A stretch of DNA of 64,000 bases from Nocardiopsis coralli (lineage in GTDB: Bacteria > Actinomycetota > Actinomycetes > Streptosporangiales > Streptosporangiaceae): positions 45,928 to 109,927 of the forward strand of contig NZ_JADBGI010000022.1 in assembly GCF_014892575.1 (NCBI RefSeq), written 5' to 3'. The translations under genes and the position numbers were made by a program. The notes below the pieces were generated by a model. That model searched no databases, was not told the origin of the DNA, and saw nothing but the letters and a program-made list of their open reading frames with translations. Shown one piece after another: positions 1 to 8,114 of this stretch (the first letter of the stretch is position 1; every line of letters begins with the position of its first letter).

Positions 1-221
1 GCATTTTCGCCGGGGGATGGGGTGCCCAGCGCGCCGCGGTCTACGGGGTGGAGGAGAAGGACCTCGGTGCGTTCTACGCCAAGCGCACGATCCTGGGCCG
101 TGAGGTGCTGCCCGAGCACGTGGCCAACGCCGTGCACGTGCTGACGTCGGGGGAGCTGTCGCACACCACCGGCCTGCTCGTGCCCGTCGACGGCGGTGTC
201 GCGGCCGCCTTCCTGCGGTGA
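1..221 (+). CDS. rhaD: L-rhamnulose-1-phosphate aldolase / short-chain dehydrogenase, C-terminal fragment
   Basis: The last 72 residues of a protein that begins before the window; the frame starts at base 3 and stops with TGA at 219-221. The fragment contains ILGREVLPEHVANAV, then HTTGLLVPVDGG, the usual end of an SDR Rossmann domain (late helix plus the VDGG loop). This ending is typical of the bifunctional RhaD aldolase/dehydrogenase that converts rhamnulose-1-phosphate or lactaldehyde in actinobacteria. The stop overlaps the GTG of the rhamnulokinase gene, so the two are translationally coupled. Identity rests mainly on this context, because SDR tails alone are not specific. Confidence 0.75.
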   Translation, partial: IFAGGWGAQRAAVYGVEEKDLGAFYAKRTILGREVLPEHVANAVHVLTSGELSHTTGLLVPVDGGVAAAFLR

Positions 222-1690
222 GCGCCCCGCACGTGGCCGTCGACCTGGGCGCTTCCAGCGGGCGTGTGGTCGCCGGCCGGTTGGAGGGCGGGCTGCTGCA
301 CACCGAGGAAGCCGCCCGGTTCCCCAACGGTCCGGTGCCCGTGCCCACGGCACACGGCGAGCGCCTGCACTGGGACGTTCTGTCGCTGTACTCGGGGATC
401 CTCGCGGGCCTGCGCGCGGCCGCTGCGGACGGGGGCGCGGCCTCGGTGGGTGTGGACTCCTGGGCGGTCGACTACGGGCTGCTCGACGCCGACGGGGAAC
501 TGGTGGGCAACCCGGTCCACTACCGGGACGACCGGACCGACGGGGCGGCCGAGCGGGTCTTCGAGGACCTGCCGGCCGAGGAGCTGTACGCGGTCAACGG
601 GTTGCAGGTGCAGCCCTTCAACACCCTGTTCCAGCTCGTGGCGGCTTCCGGGAGCGCCCACCTGGCCTCGGCGCGCGACCTGTTGCTGTTGCCCGACCTG
701 CTCGGGCACTGGCTCACGGGCGAGCGCGTGGCCGAGCTGACCAACGCCTCCACGACCGGGATGGTCGACGCCGGAACCCGGGACTGGTCGCAGCGCTGCC
801 TGGACCTGCTCCGCGACCGCCACGGGGTTCCGGCCGCCGATCTGCTGCCCCGGATCGTCGCGCCCGGGACGGTGGTCGGCCACCTCGGCCCCGCCGCCGG
901 GCCGGCTTCCGGTGCCCCGCTCGTGGCGGTGGGTTCGCACGACACGGCTTCGGCCGTGGCCGCGGTGCCGGCCGAGCGGCGCACGTTCGCCTACATCTCC
1001 TCGGGTACGTGGTCGCTGGTGGGGGTCGAACTGGACGCTCCGGTGCGCACGGAACAGGGGCGGGCGGAGAACTTCACCAACGAGCTCGGCGTGGACGGCA
1101 CCGTGCGTTACCTGCGCAACGTCACCGGTCTGTGGCTGTTGCAGGAGTCGTTGCGGGTGTGGAAGGAACGCGGCACGGAGGTCGACCTGGACGGCCTGTT
1201 GGAACGCGCCGCGCGTGTGCCCGCGCTGTCCTGCGTGGTCGACGTCGACGATGCGCGGTTCCGGCCCCCGGGGGACATGCCGGCCCGCATCGCTGCCTAC
1301 GCGGCCGAGACCGGGCAGCGGCCACCGGAGACCGACGCCGAGGTGGCCCGGTGTGTGTTCGACTCCCTCGCGCTGGCCTACCGCAGGGCGGTGCGCCGGG
1401 CGGCCGAGCTCAGCGGTGCCGGTGTCGAGGTGGTGCACGTGGTCGGTGGGGGAGCGCGGAACACCTTGCTGTGCCGGCTGACCGCCGATGCGACGGGCCT
1501 TCCGGTGGTGGCGGGACCGGCGGAGGCGACGGCGGTCGGCAACCTGCTGGTGCAGGCCCGCGCGGTCGGTGCCCTGGACGGTGACCTGTGGGACCTGCGC
1601 AGGGTCGTCGGTGACTCCTTCGCGGTGCACACGTACCGTCCCGAGGGTGCGACCGCCCCCTGGGAGGCGGCCGAGCGCCGGTTGGTCTGA
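218..1690 (+). CDS. rhaB: L-rhamnulokinase (FGGY carbohydrate kinase)
   Basis: 490 residues, the normal RhaB length. It phosphorylates L-rhamnulose to rhamnulose-1-phosphate in the cytoplasm using ATP. The N-terminal phosphate-binding motif VDLGASSGR is at about residues 8-16. The FGGY fold continues with DSWAVDYGLLD, the substrate segment QVQPFNTLFQL, GSHDTASAV, SSGTWSLVGVE, and the adenosine motif VVGGGARNTLLCRLTAD near residue 410. The GTG start at 218 lies in GTGA, overlapping the upstream rhaD stop by 4 bp. The aldolase gene upstream and the rhamnose transporter and mutarotase 3-8 kb downstream support the substrate assignment over xylulose or glycerol. An isomerase gene (rhaI/rhaA) is expected upstream, outside the window. 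Confidence 0.92.
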   Translation: MSAPHVAVDLGASSGRVVAGRLEGGLLHTEEAARFPNGPVPVPTAHGERLHWDVLSLYSGILAGLRAAAADGGAASVGVDSWAVDYGLLDADGELVGNPVHYRDDRTDGAAERVFEDLPAEELYAVNGLQVQPFNTLFQLVAASGSAHLASARDLLLLPDLLGHWLTGERVAELTNASTTGMVDAGTRDWSQRCLDLLRDRHGVPAADLLPRIVAPGTVVGHLGPAAGPASGAPLVAVGSHDTASAVAAVPAERRTFAYISSGTWSLVGVELDAPVRTEQGRAENFTNELGVDGTVRYLRNVTGLWLLQESLRVWKERGTEVDLDGLLERAARVPALSCVVDVDDARFRPPGDMPARIAAYAAETGQRPPETDAEVARCVFDSLALAYRRAVRRAAELSGAGVEVVHVVGGGARNTLLCRLTADATGLPVVAGPAEATAVGNLLVQARAVGALDGDLWDLRRVVGDSFAVHTYRPEGATAPWEAAERRLV

Positions 1691-1698
1691 GAACGCGG

Positions 1699-1741
1699 CC
1701 TCTCGGGCGGGTCCGCCCCCGTCCGACCTCGTCCCGAGGGG
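1699..1741. terminator. Possible bidirectional terminator between rhaB and the GbsR-type regulator
   Basis: Imperfect inverted repeat (CCTCTCGGG at 1699-1707, CCCGAGGGG at 1733-1741) with a long G/C-rich loop between two convergent genes. There is no T tract, and it is weaker than the other hairpins in the window. Confidence 0.35.
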
Positions 1742-1746
1742 CCCGT

Positions 1747-2229
1747 TCAGTCCCGTTCGTGTTCGGCGGCCTGGAGCCGTTGCCACTTGGCCATGGATTC
1801 TCTGATCTCCTCGCGCATGAAGGCGAAGAACCGGCGGGTCTCGTCCAGGCGCCGCCCGGCCGGGGAGTCGGCGCCCAGGATCGCGACGCCCTCGTCGGCA
1901 CCGGACTGCACCTGGAGCAGGACCGGGTCGGACTGGCTGATGTAGCGGTGCCAGGTGTGCTCGTGGACCCGGCAGTAGGCGTTCCGGGTCCCGGGTTCGC
2001 GGCCGCGTTCGACCAGGCGGACCTGCACCAGGTACTTGACCGCCCCGGAGATCGCGGGTGCGCCGACGCCCAGTTGTCCGGCGAGCTCGGCGGCCGACAG
2101 TTTCCCGGAGTCGGTGACCAGCAGCGCCGAGTACACACGCGCGGCCGTCCGGGGCATGCCGGATTCGACCATGATCTGCGCGAACCGTTCCCGGAAGTCC
2201 GTGACGGCCTCGTCGTCGGCCCGCGTCAT
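1747..2229 (-). CDS. GbsR/MarR-type winged-helix transcriptional regulator
   Basis: 160 residues. The segment MPRTAARVYSALLVTDSGK, followed by LSAAELAGQLGVGAPAISGA and KYLVQVRLVERG, is a winged helix-turn-helix at about residues 25-80 in the GbsR/MarR style. A C-terminal helical dimerisation region (DETRRFFAFMREEIRESMAKWQ) follows. ATG at 2229 has a good GGGAGGG ribosome-binding sequence about 6 bases upstream. It is divergent from a methyltransferase gene, and the 65-bp gap holds a 7-7-7 inverted repeat, so it probably represses itself and that gene. The ligand cannot be told from sequence. The family includes drug- and choline-responsive repressors. Confidence 0.8.
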   Translation of the reverse strand: MTRADDEAVTDFRERFAQIMVESGMPRTAARVYSALLVTDSGKLSAAELAGQLGVGAPAISGAVKYLVQVRLVERGREPGTRNAYCRVHEHTWHRYISQSDPVLLQVQSGADEGVAILGADSPAGRRLDETRRFFAFMREEIRESMAKWQRLQAAEHERD

Positions 2230-2256
2230 CGCAGTCCCTCCCCGTTGAATTCAAGT

Positions 2257-2294
2257 ACTTCACAAAATTCGTGAAGTCAGCGTAGCATCGTTCC
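2257..2294 (+). promoter_or_regulatory. Operator dyad and leaderless promoter of the methyltransferase gene
   Basis: Half-sites ACTTCAC (2257-2263) and GTGAAGT (2271-2277) form a perfect dyad separated by 7 A/T-rich bases. A -10-like TAGCAT (2283-2288) ends 6 bases before the ATG at 2295, and no Shine-Dalgarno sequence is present, so the mRNA is probably leaderless. The dyad would sit in the -35/-10 spacer and block both divergent genes when bound. Confidence 0.6.
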
Positions 2295-3110
2295 ATGGAA
2301 GAGACCGAACTCCGCGGAGTGCAGCAGACCCTCGGTCCCGTACTCCGGGCCAAAGCACTGGACAACCGGCTCCCGGATCCGATCCTCGGCGACCGGCACG
2401 CCGAGCAGGTGATGCGCCGCCTCGACCCCGACTACGACCGGCGCAGATCAGGCAGGAGCCAGGTCGGCCTGGTCGCCGCGGTGCGTGCCAAGGCCCACGA
2501 CGACTGGGCCCGGGCGTTCCTCGCCGAGCACCCCGACGCGGTGGTGCTGCATCTGGGCTGCGGGCTCGACACCCGGGTGCAGCGGATCGACCCGCCCGCC
2601 ACGGTCGACTGGTTCGACCTCGACTACCCCGACGTCGTCGAACTGCGGCGCCGGCTCCTGCCGCCGCGCGAGCACCACACCCTGATCGGTTCCAGCGTCA
2701 CGGACCTGACCTGGCTGGACTCGGTTCCCCGCGGCCGGCCCGTGCTGATGATCGCCGAAGGGCTGGTGCCCTACCTGGCCGAACCCGACCTCCGGACGCT
2801 GCTGACCGGCATCGTCGACGCGTTCCCCACCGGCCGGCTGCAGTTCGAGACGGTGCCGGTCTGGACGCGGCGCAGCTCGAAATGGGACCCGACGCTGCGC
2901 AAGTACGGGGCCCGGTTCCACTCCGGCTTCGACGACCCGGCCGCGTTGGCCGACTGGCACCCGCGGATGGAGTACGTCGACGAGGTGCCGATGTACGACG
3001 CCCCGGAGCTGATGGCCAAGGCGCCCGCGAACGTGCGGCGCATGTACCGGCTCCTGAACCTGGTCCCGGGCATGAAACGCTCGATGCGCATCGTGCGGTT
3101 CCGGTTCTAG
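2295..3110 (+). CDS. Class I SAM-dependent methyltransferase, LCM / Tcmp-like O-methyltransferase family
   Basis: 271 residues. The segment VVLHLGCGLDTR at about residues 82-93 is the SAM-binding glycine motif of the leucine carboxyl methyltransferase (PF04072) family. It is followed by WFDLDYPDVVELRRRLL (acidic ribose-binding end of strand 2) and LMIAEGLVPYL (post-motif segment), both hallmarks of that family. Secondary-metabolite O-methyltransferases of this group act on polyketides or small acids, but the substrate here is unknown. The gene stands alone under a divergent GbsR/MarR-type regulator with an operator between them, so it may be a small inducible detoxification unit. It sits inside the rhamnose region without any obvious role in sugar metabolism. 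Confidence 0.8.
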   Translation: MEETELRGVQQTLGPVLRAKALDNRLPDPILGDRHAEQVMRRLDPDYDRRRSGRSQVGLVAAVRAKAHDDWARAFLAEHPDAVVLHLGCGLDTRVQRIDPPATVDWFDLDYPDVVELRRRLLPPREHHTLIGSSVTDLTWLDSVPRGRPVLMIAEGLVPYLAEPDLRTLLTGIVDAFPTGRLQFETVPVWTRRSSKWDPTLRKYGARFHSGFDDPAALADWHPRMEYVDEVPMYDAPELMAKAPANVRRMYRLLNLVPGMKRSMRIVRFRF

Positions 3111-3139
3111 GGGCACCCTGCCCGTGGGCGGCGCGGCGG

Positions 3140-4195
3140 TCAGTCCCGCAGGGCGCAGGTGGAGTCGCGCATGACCAGGCGGGGCCGGAAGATCCGGCGT
3201 TCGTAGGACTGCTCGGAGCCGTCCATCTGCGCGCTCAGCAGCTGCATCGCGGCCCGGCCCAGCTCGTACTTGGGCTGGGCGACGGTGGTCAGTCCGGGGT
3301 GCACCATGTCGGCCACGGACAGGTCGTCGTAGCCGACCACGGAGACGTCGTCGGGCACCCGCAGTCCGCGCTTGCCCAGGCCCTTCATGAAACCCAGGGC
3401 GATCTGGTCGTTGGCGCAGAAGACCGCGCGGGTACGCCGCCCGGCACCGTCGAGCAGCACCTGGTCGACCGCGCGCTCGCCCTGGTGGGCGTTGAGCTGG
3501 GACAGGCTCACCAGCTCGACGTGCTCGTCGGGGTCCAGGCCGGCCTCGTCGAAGGCGGCGCGCAGCCCTTCGTAGCGCAGGCGCACCTGCTCGATGGCGA
3601 AGGCGCCGCCGAGGAAGGTCACGCGCCGGTGCCCCAGCGCGAGCAGGTGCTGTCCGGCCGCGAGGCCGCCCTCCCGGTTGTCGACGCTGACGCTGGAACC
3701 CACGTCCTCGGGCACGTCGCCGCGGTCCAGGGCCACCCAGTGCACGCCCTGGCGCTGCAGCCACAGCAGGTCGGACAGGTCGTTGTCGACGGGCATGACC
3801 ACGGCCCCCGCCACGCGCTGTTCGGCGAGCAGGCGCAGGTTGCGGCGCTGGCGTTCGGGCGACTCCGCGGAGTTGAGCAGGACCACGGCCAGGCCGGACT
3901 CGGCCGCCTCCTCCTCGATGCCGCGGGCGACCTCGGTGAAGAAGGGGTTGGTCACGTCCAGCACGAGCAGCCCCACCGAGGTGCTGCGCCCCGAACGCAG
4001 GCTGCTGCCGAAGGAGTTGCGCACGTAGTCGAGCTCGGAGATCGCCTCCTGCACCTTGGTCCGCGTCGCCTCGGCCACCAGCTCGGGCCGGTTGAGCACG
4101 TTGGAGACCGTCGCGGGGGACACCCCTGCGTGCGCGGCGACCTGCGTGATACCCGTCCGGTTCGGTCCGGAGGTCCGGTTCGTGCTCTTGGGCAA
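3140..4195 (-). CDS. LacI-family transcriptional regulator, probable rhamnose-responsive repressor
   Basis: 351 residues, full LacI length. The HTH is at about residues 15-37 (GITQVAAHAGVSPATVSNV), followed by the hinge helix and a periplasmic-binding-protein-like sugar domain (SVGLLVLDVTNPFF at about 74-87; GHRRVTFLGG; AVFCANDQIALGFMKGL; DVSVVGYDDL; PGLTTVAQPKYELGR). It is transcribed away from the rhamnose ABC operon. LacI-type palindromes lie both in its own leader (4271-4284) and just downstream of the transporter promoter (4423-4436). Rhamnose or a rhamnose phosphate as inducer is inferred from the neighbours. The start at 4195 (ATG) keeps the basic N-terminal arm seen in the family. Confidence 0.88.
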   Translation of the reverse strand: MPKSTNRTSGPNRTGITQVAAHAGVSPATVSNVLNRPELVAEATRTKVQEAISELDYVRNSFGSSLRSGRSTSVGLLVLDVTNPFFTEVARGIEEEAAESGLAVVLLNSAESPERQRRNLRLLAEQRVAGAVVMPVDNDLSDLLWLQRQGVHWVALDRGDVPEDVGSSVSVDNREGGLAAGQHLLALGHRRVTFLGGAFAIEQVRLRYEGLRAAFDEAGLDPDEHVELVSLSQLNAHQGERAVDQVLLDGAGRRTRAVFCANDQIALGFMKGLGKRGLRVPDDVSVVGYDDLSVADMVHPGLTTVAQPKYELGRAAMQLLSAQMDGSEQSYERRIFRPRLVMRDSTCALRD

Positions 4196-4270
4196 GGGGG
4201 CTCCGTGCTGTGTGCGTGCGGGGGGAGGAGCCGGCCGGATCCGTCGGCCGGCGCCGTGCCCTCCGAAATC

Positions 4271-4284
4271 TTGAAACGTCTCAA
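4271..4284. promoter_or_regulatory. LacI-type operator before the regulator gene
   Basis: TTGAAACGTCTCAA is a CG-centred palindrome with one mismatched base pair, the usual shape of a LacI-family operator. It lies 76 bases upstream of the regulator start and would mediate autoregulation. Confidence 0.6.
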
Positions 4285-4383
4285 ACCGTTATACCCGAAA
4301 CCCCGCGGAGGGTGCGGCCCGGCGACCGGTTCGCCCCAGGTGCCGGAAGGGTCGCTTCCCTGCATCGATCGTGCGTGACGCAC

Positions 4384-4436
4384 TTGACGGACCCATGTGC
4401 CCCACTTAACATTCGTTTCTGATTAAAACGTTTTGA
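4384..4436 (+). promoter_or_regulatory. Rhamnose transporter promoter with LacI-type operator
   Basis: TTGACG (4384-4389) and TAACAT (4407-4412) have 17-bp spacing, a good sigma-70-type promoter. TTAAAACGTTTTGA (4423-4436) is a CG-centred palindrome with a perfect 10-bp core and starts about where transcription would begin. It resembles the site at 4271-4284, so one LacI-type protein probably binds both and blocks initiation here. Confidence 0.7.
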
Positions 4437-4478
4437 GGGTGCCCATGGGCGCCCCTCCCTCACACGTGGAGACCTCTC

Positions 4479-6005
4479 GTGCCGCAACAGTCGCCACCGG
4501 CGCCCCCGCCGCTGGAGTTGGTCCGGGTGGCCAAGTCCTTCGGGAGCGTGCGAGCCCTGCGGGGGATGTCCCTGGAGCTGCGTTCCGGGGAGATCCACGC
4601 CCTCGTCGGAGAGAACGGGGCCGGAAAATCGACCCTGGTCAAGACCATCGCCGGGGTGCACCGCCCCGATGCCGGATGGATCCAGGCAGACGGAGCCCCC
4701 GTCACCTTCACCCGCCCCGCCGACGCCCAACGGGCCGGCGTCGCCGTCATCCACCAGGAACCCACGCTCTTCCCCGACCTCTCGGTGGCCGAGAACATCT
4801 TCATCGGCCGCCAACCCCGCACCCGGCTGCGCACCATCGACCGTGCCCGCATGCGCCGCGAGACCGACGAGGTCTTCACCCGCCTGGGCGTGCCCGTCGA
4901 CCCGGACCGGCCCGCCCGCGGCCTGTCCATCGCCGACCAACAGCTCGTGGAGATCGCCAAGGCCCTCACCCGGCAGGCACGGGTCCTGGTCATGGACGAA
5001 CCCACCGCCGCCCTGTCCTCGGTCGAGGCCGAACGCCTCTTCACCGTCGCCCGCACCCTGCGCGACCAGGGTGTGGCCCTGCTCTTCATCTCCCACCGCT
5101 TCGACGAGGTCTTCGCCCTGTGCGACCGCATCACCGTCGTACGCGACGGGGCCTTCGTCTCCTGCGACCCCGCCGCCGACCTGGACGTGGACACCGTCGT
5201 GCAGCGCATGGTCGGCCGCGAGGTCGAGACGCTCTACCCCAAACAGGAGACCGAGGCCGGCCACACCCTCCTGGAGGTCGAGGGGCTCACCCGGCACGGT
5301 GTCTTCGAGGACATCGGCTTCACCGTCCGCTCCGGCGAGATCGTCGCGCTCGCCGGGCTCGTGGGAGCCGGCCGCAGCGAGGTCGTGCGCGCCCTCTTCG
5401 GCGTCGACCGCTACGACGCCGGCAGCGTCCGCGTCGACGGGGTCCCCCTCGCCCAGGGCAGCCCCAAGGCCGCCATGGCCGCCGGCCTGGCCCTGGTCCC
5501 CGAGGACCGGCGCGAACAGGGGCTGGTCATGGAGTCCTCCATCGCCCGCAACGCCACCTCCACCCGCCGCAGCGCGCTCAGCCGGCTGGGCCTGCTCAGC
5601 TCACGCGCCGAGGACGAGGCCTGCCGCAGCTGGGGCGAACCTCTGCAGTTGAAGTACGGGCGGCTCACCGATCCCGTCTCCACGCTCTCCGGCGGCAACC
5701 AGCAGAAGGTCGTGCTCGCCAAGTGGCTGGCCACCGGCCCCTCCGTCCTGTTCGTCGACGAACCCACCCGCGGGATCGACGTCGGGACCAAGGCCGAGGT
5801 GCACCGCCTGCTGTCCGCCCTGGCCGCCGACGGGCTGGCCGTGGTCATGGTCTCCAGCGAACTCCCCGAGGTCCTCGGCATGGCCGACCGGGTGCTGGTC
5901 ATGCACGAGGGCCGCATCACCGCCGAGCTCGACCGCGACGAGGCCGACGAGGAATCGGTCATGTACGCCGCCACCGGACAACCACCCCGCGAGGCCCTGC
6001 GATGA
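4479..6005 (+). CDS. rhaT: Rhamnose ABC transporter ATP-binding protein (CUT2, two fused ATPase domains)
   Basis: 508 residues, typical for CUT2 ATPases (RbsA/RhaT type). The first domain has Walker A GENGAGKS at residues 44-51, a Q-loop in IHQEPTLFPDLSV, and Walker B VLVMDEPTAALS. The second domain has the degenerate GLVGAGRSE in place of Walker A, signature LSGGNQQK, and Walker B VLFVDEPTRGIDVGT. This asymmetry is characteristic of the family. GTG at 4479 is preceded by GTGGAGA. The stop overlaps the next start (ATGA), beginning a chain of coupled genes rhaT-P-Q-S-M. The rhamnose specificity is inferred from the mutarotase, kinase and LacI neighbours. Confidence 0.9.
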   Translation: MPQQSPPAPPPLELVRVAKSFGSVRALRGMSLELRSGEIHALVGENGAGKSTLVKTIAGVHRPDAGWIQADGAPVTFTRPADAQRAGVAVIHQEPTLFPDLSVAENIFIGRQPRTRLRTIDRARMRRETDEVFTRLGVPVDPDRPARGLSIADQQLVEIAKALTRQARVLVMDEPTAALSSVEAERLFTVARTLRDQGVALLFISHRFDEVFALCDRITVVRDGAFVSCDPAADLDVDTVVQRMVGREVETLYPKQETEAGHTLLEVEGLTRHGVFEDIGFTVRSGEIVALAGLVGAGRSEVVRALFGVDRYDAGSVRVDGVPLAQGSPKAAMAAGLALVPEDRREQGLVMESSIARNATSTRRSALSRLGLLSSRAEDEACRSWGEPLQLKYGRLTDPVSTLSGGNQQKVVLAKWLATGPSVLFVDEPTRGIDVGTKAEVHRLLSALAADGLAVVMVSSELPEVLGMADRVLVMHEGRITAELDRDEADEESVMYAATGQPPREALR

Positions 6006-7048
6006 CAACGACGACAGCTCCCACCGGGGCCCGCCCCGAGGGTCCACCCCCCGAACAGGGGGCGGGCCGTGCACGCCGCCGGCGCCAGGTACGCGAACTC
6101 GGCGTGCTGCTGGCCGTGGTCCTGCTCATCGCCGGGACCTGGTTCCAGAACCCCGGCTTCCTCTCCCAGCAGGGCGTGCGCGACCTGTTCCTGGGCGCGA
6201 CGGTGCTCTCCGTGCTCGCCGTGGGCCAGGCCCTGGTCCTGATCACCAAGAACGTCGACCTCTCCGTCGGCTCGGTCATGGGGTTGTCGGCCTTCGGCAC
6301 CGCGAGCCTGTTCGCCGCCTTCCCCGAGATCCCCGTCCCGTTGGCCATGGCCGCCGGCGTCGGTATCGGGGCCCTGTGCGGCCTGGCCAACGGCGTGCTG
6401 GTGGCCACCGTCCAGGTGCCCGCGCTCGTGGTCACCCTGGGCACCCTGTACGCCTACCGGGGCCTGGGCCACTGGTGGGCCGACGGCGGCCAGGTCAACG
6501 CCCACCAGATGCCCGAGTCCTTCCTCGCCCTGGGCCGGATCAGCGTGCTCGGCGTCCCCCTGCCCGCGGCCGTCGCGGTCGTGGTCGTCGTGGCCTTCGG
6601 CTTCTACCTCTCCCGCTACCGGTCGGGCCGTGAGCTCTACGCCATCGGCTCCGACGCCGAGGCCGCACGGCTGTCCGGGATCTCCGTCGGACGCCGAGTC
6701 GTGGCCGCCTTCGCCGCCAACGGTGCTCTCGCCGGGCTGGCCGGGGTGCTCTTCACCGCCCGCTACGGAACGGTCGACTCCACCGCCGGTTTCGGCATGG
6801 AACTGGAGGTCGTGGCCGCGGCCGTGGTCGGCGGCGTCGCCATCGCCGGCGGCGTCGGGACCGTCTACGGGGCCGCGCTCGGCGCCGTCCTGCTCACCAC
6901 CATCACCGCGGCCCTGCCCATCTGGCAGATCGACCAGTTCTGGCACCAGGCCGTGGTCGGCGCGCTCATCCTGTCCGCGATCGGCCTGGACCGCCTCCTG
7001 GCCCTGCGCAACGCCCGCAAGCTCGGAGGAGGCACCCATGGCCCCTGA
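6002..7048 (+). CDS. rhaP: Rhamnose ABC transporter permease 1 (CUT2)
   Basis: 348 residues beginning with ATG in the ATGA overlap with the ATPase gene. After a charged, disordered N-terminus of about 30 residues there are 8-10 hydrophobic helices. The segment NVDLSVGSVMGLSAF is the conserved BPD_transp_2 motif of ribose/rhamnose-type permeases. Near the C-terminus, GRELYAIGSDAEAARLSGI is the cytoplasmic loop that contacts the ATPase. The protein pairs with the next permease to form the membrane channel. An in-frame extension upstream through the ATPase gene is only a shadow frame. Confidence 0.88.
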   Translation: MTTTTAPTGARPEGPPPEQGAGRARRRRQVRELGVLLAVVLLIAGTWFQNPGFLSQQGVRDLFLGATVLSVLAVGQALVLITKNVDLSVGSVMGLSAFGTASLFAAFPEIPVPLAMAAGVGIGALCGLANGVLVATVQVPALVVTLGTLYAYRGLGHWWADGGQVNAHQMPESFLALGRISVLGVPLPAAVAVVVVVAFGFYLSRYRSGRELYAIGSDAEAARLSGISVGRRVVAAFAANGALAGLAGVLFTARYGTVDSTAGFGMELEVVAAAVVGGVAIAGGVGTVYGAALGAVLLTTITAALPIWQIDQFWHQAVVGALILSAIGLDRLLALRNARKLGGGTHGP

Positions 7049-8114
7049 ACGCACCGCCCCCGCGGCCCGGGAACACGCAGCCGCCTGGCCCGGCCGAGTG
7101 CGCGCCCTGCTCTCGGCCCGCGAGAGCCCCGTCGTGGCCGCGCTCCTGGTCTCCCTGGTCTTCGCCTCGCTGTTCCTCGACATGTTCGCGACCGGGCGCA
7201 ACATGGGGTTCCTGCTGCTCAGCGTCGCCGCGATCGCCCTCATGGCGCTGCCCATGACCCTCATCGTCATCACCGGCGAGATCGACCTGTCGGTGGCCAG
7301 CACCCTGGCGTTGAGCAGCGCCACCCTCGGGGCCCTGTGGGAGGCCGGGGTCCCCATCGAGACCGCCCTGCTGATCTGCCTCCTGCTCGGAGCGGCCCTG
7401 GGCGCCCTCAACGGCCTGTTCGTCACCGTGCTCGGACTGCCCTCACTGGCCGTGACCATCGGCACCATGGCTCTGTACCGGGGCCTGGCCTACGTCCTGC
7501 TGGGCGACCGAGCCGTGGCCAGTTACCCGCAGGACTGGGTCAGCGGCGCCCGCGCCCCCTTCCTGGGCATCGAAGGGCTGCCCTGGATCGCCGTGGCGAT
7601 CCTGGCCATGGCCGCCCTGTTCGCCGTGCTGCTGCACGCCACCGGCATCGGCCGCTCCCTGTACGACATCGGCAACAACACCGAGGCCGCACGGTTCACC
7701 GGGGTGGCGGTCAAGCGCACCAAGTTCTGGCTCTTCACCCTGAGCGGGACCGTCGCCTCGGGCGCGGGCGTCTTCTGGACCCTGCAGTACGGCACCTCCC
7801 GCGCCGACACCGCGTTCGGCCTGGAACTGCAGGTCGTGGCCGCCGTGCTCCTGGGCGGGGTGTCGATCTTCGGCGGCGTCGGAACGGTGCTCGGTGTGAT
7901 GAGCGGCGTCCTGCTGCTGGGCACCGTGCGCAACGCCCTCCAACTGCTCGGCGTCAGCGGCGACGTGCTGCAGATCGTCACCGGTCTGATCCTCATCGCC
8001 TCGGTCGTCGGCCCCAACCTCGTCGCGTCCCTGAGACGGCGGCGCCGCACACCCGCCCCCACACGAGTCCCGACCGTCCCCCGACCCCCGACACACGACG
8101 GAGAGACACCATGA
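7038..8114 (+). CDS. rhaQ: Rhamnose ABC transporter permease 2 (CUT2)
   Basis: 358 residues. ATG at 7038 overlaps the end of permease 1 by 11 bp and is preceded by GGAGGAGG. The protein has about 9-10 membrane helices. It carries the paired motif GEIDLSVASTLALSSATLG and the ATPase-contact loop SLYDIGNNTEAARFTGVAVK. The C-terminal 25 residues are basic and proline-rich (RRRRRTPAPTRVPTVPRP) and probably cytoplasmic. It is homologous to, but distinct from, permease 1, as expected for a heterodimeric CUT2 channel. Its stop overlaps the binding-protein ATG. Confidence 0.88.
   Translation: MAPERTAPAAREHAAAWPGRVRALLSARESPVVAALLVSLVFASLFLDMFATGRNMGFLLLSVAAIALMALPMTLIVITGEIDLSVASTLALSSATLGALWEAGVPIETALLICLLLGAALGALNGLFVTVLGLPSLAVTIGTMALYRGLAYVLLGDRAVASYPQDWVSGARAPFLGIEGLPWIAVAILAMAALFAVLLHATGIGRSLYDIGNNTEAARFTGVAVKRTKFWLFTLSGTVASGAGVFWTLQYGTSRADTAFGLELQVVAAVLLGGVSIFGGVGTVLGVMSGVLLLGTVRNALQLLGVSGDVLQIVTGLILIASVVGPNLVASLRRRRRTPAPTRVPTVPRPPTHDGETP

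Noticed and set aside
74..2365. Very long open frame on the minus strand opposite rhaB
   Set aside because: Antisense shadow of a G/C-rich gene: composition is Arg/Gly/Pro/His-rich without any domain, and rhaB on the other strand is certain.
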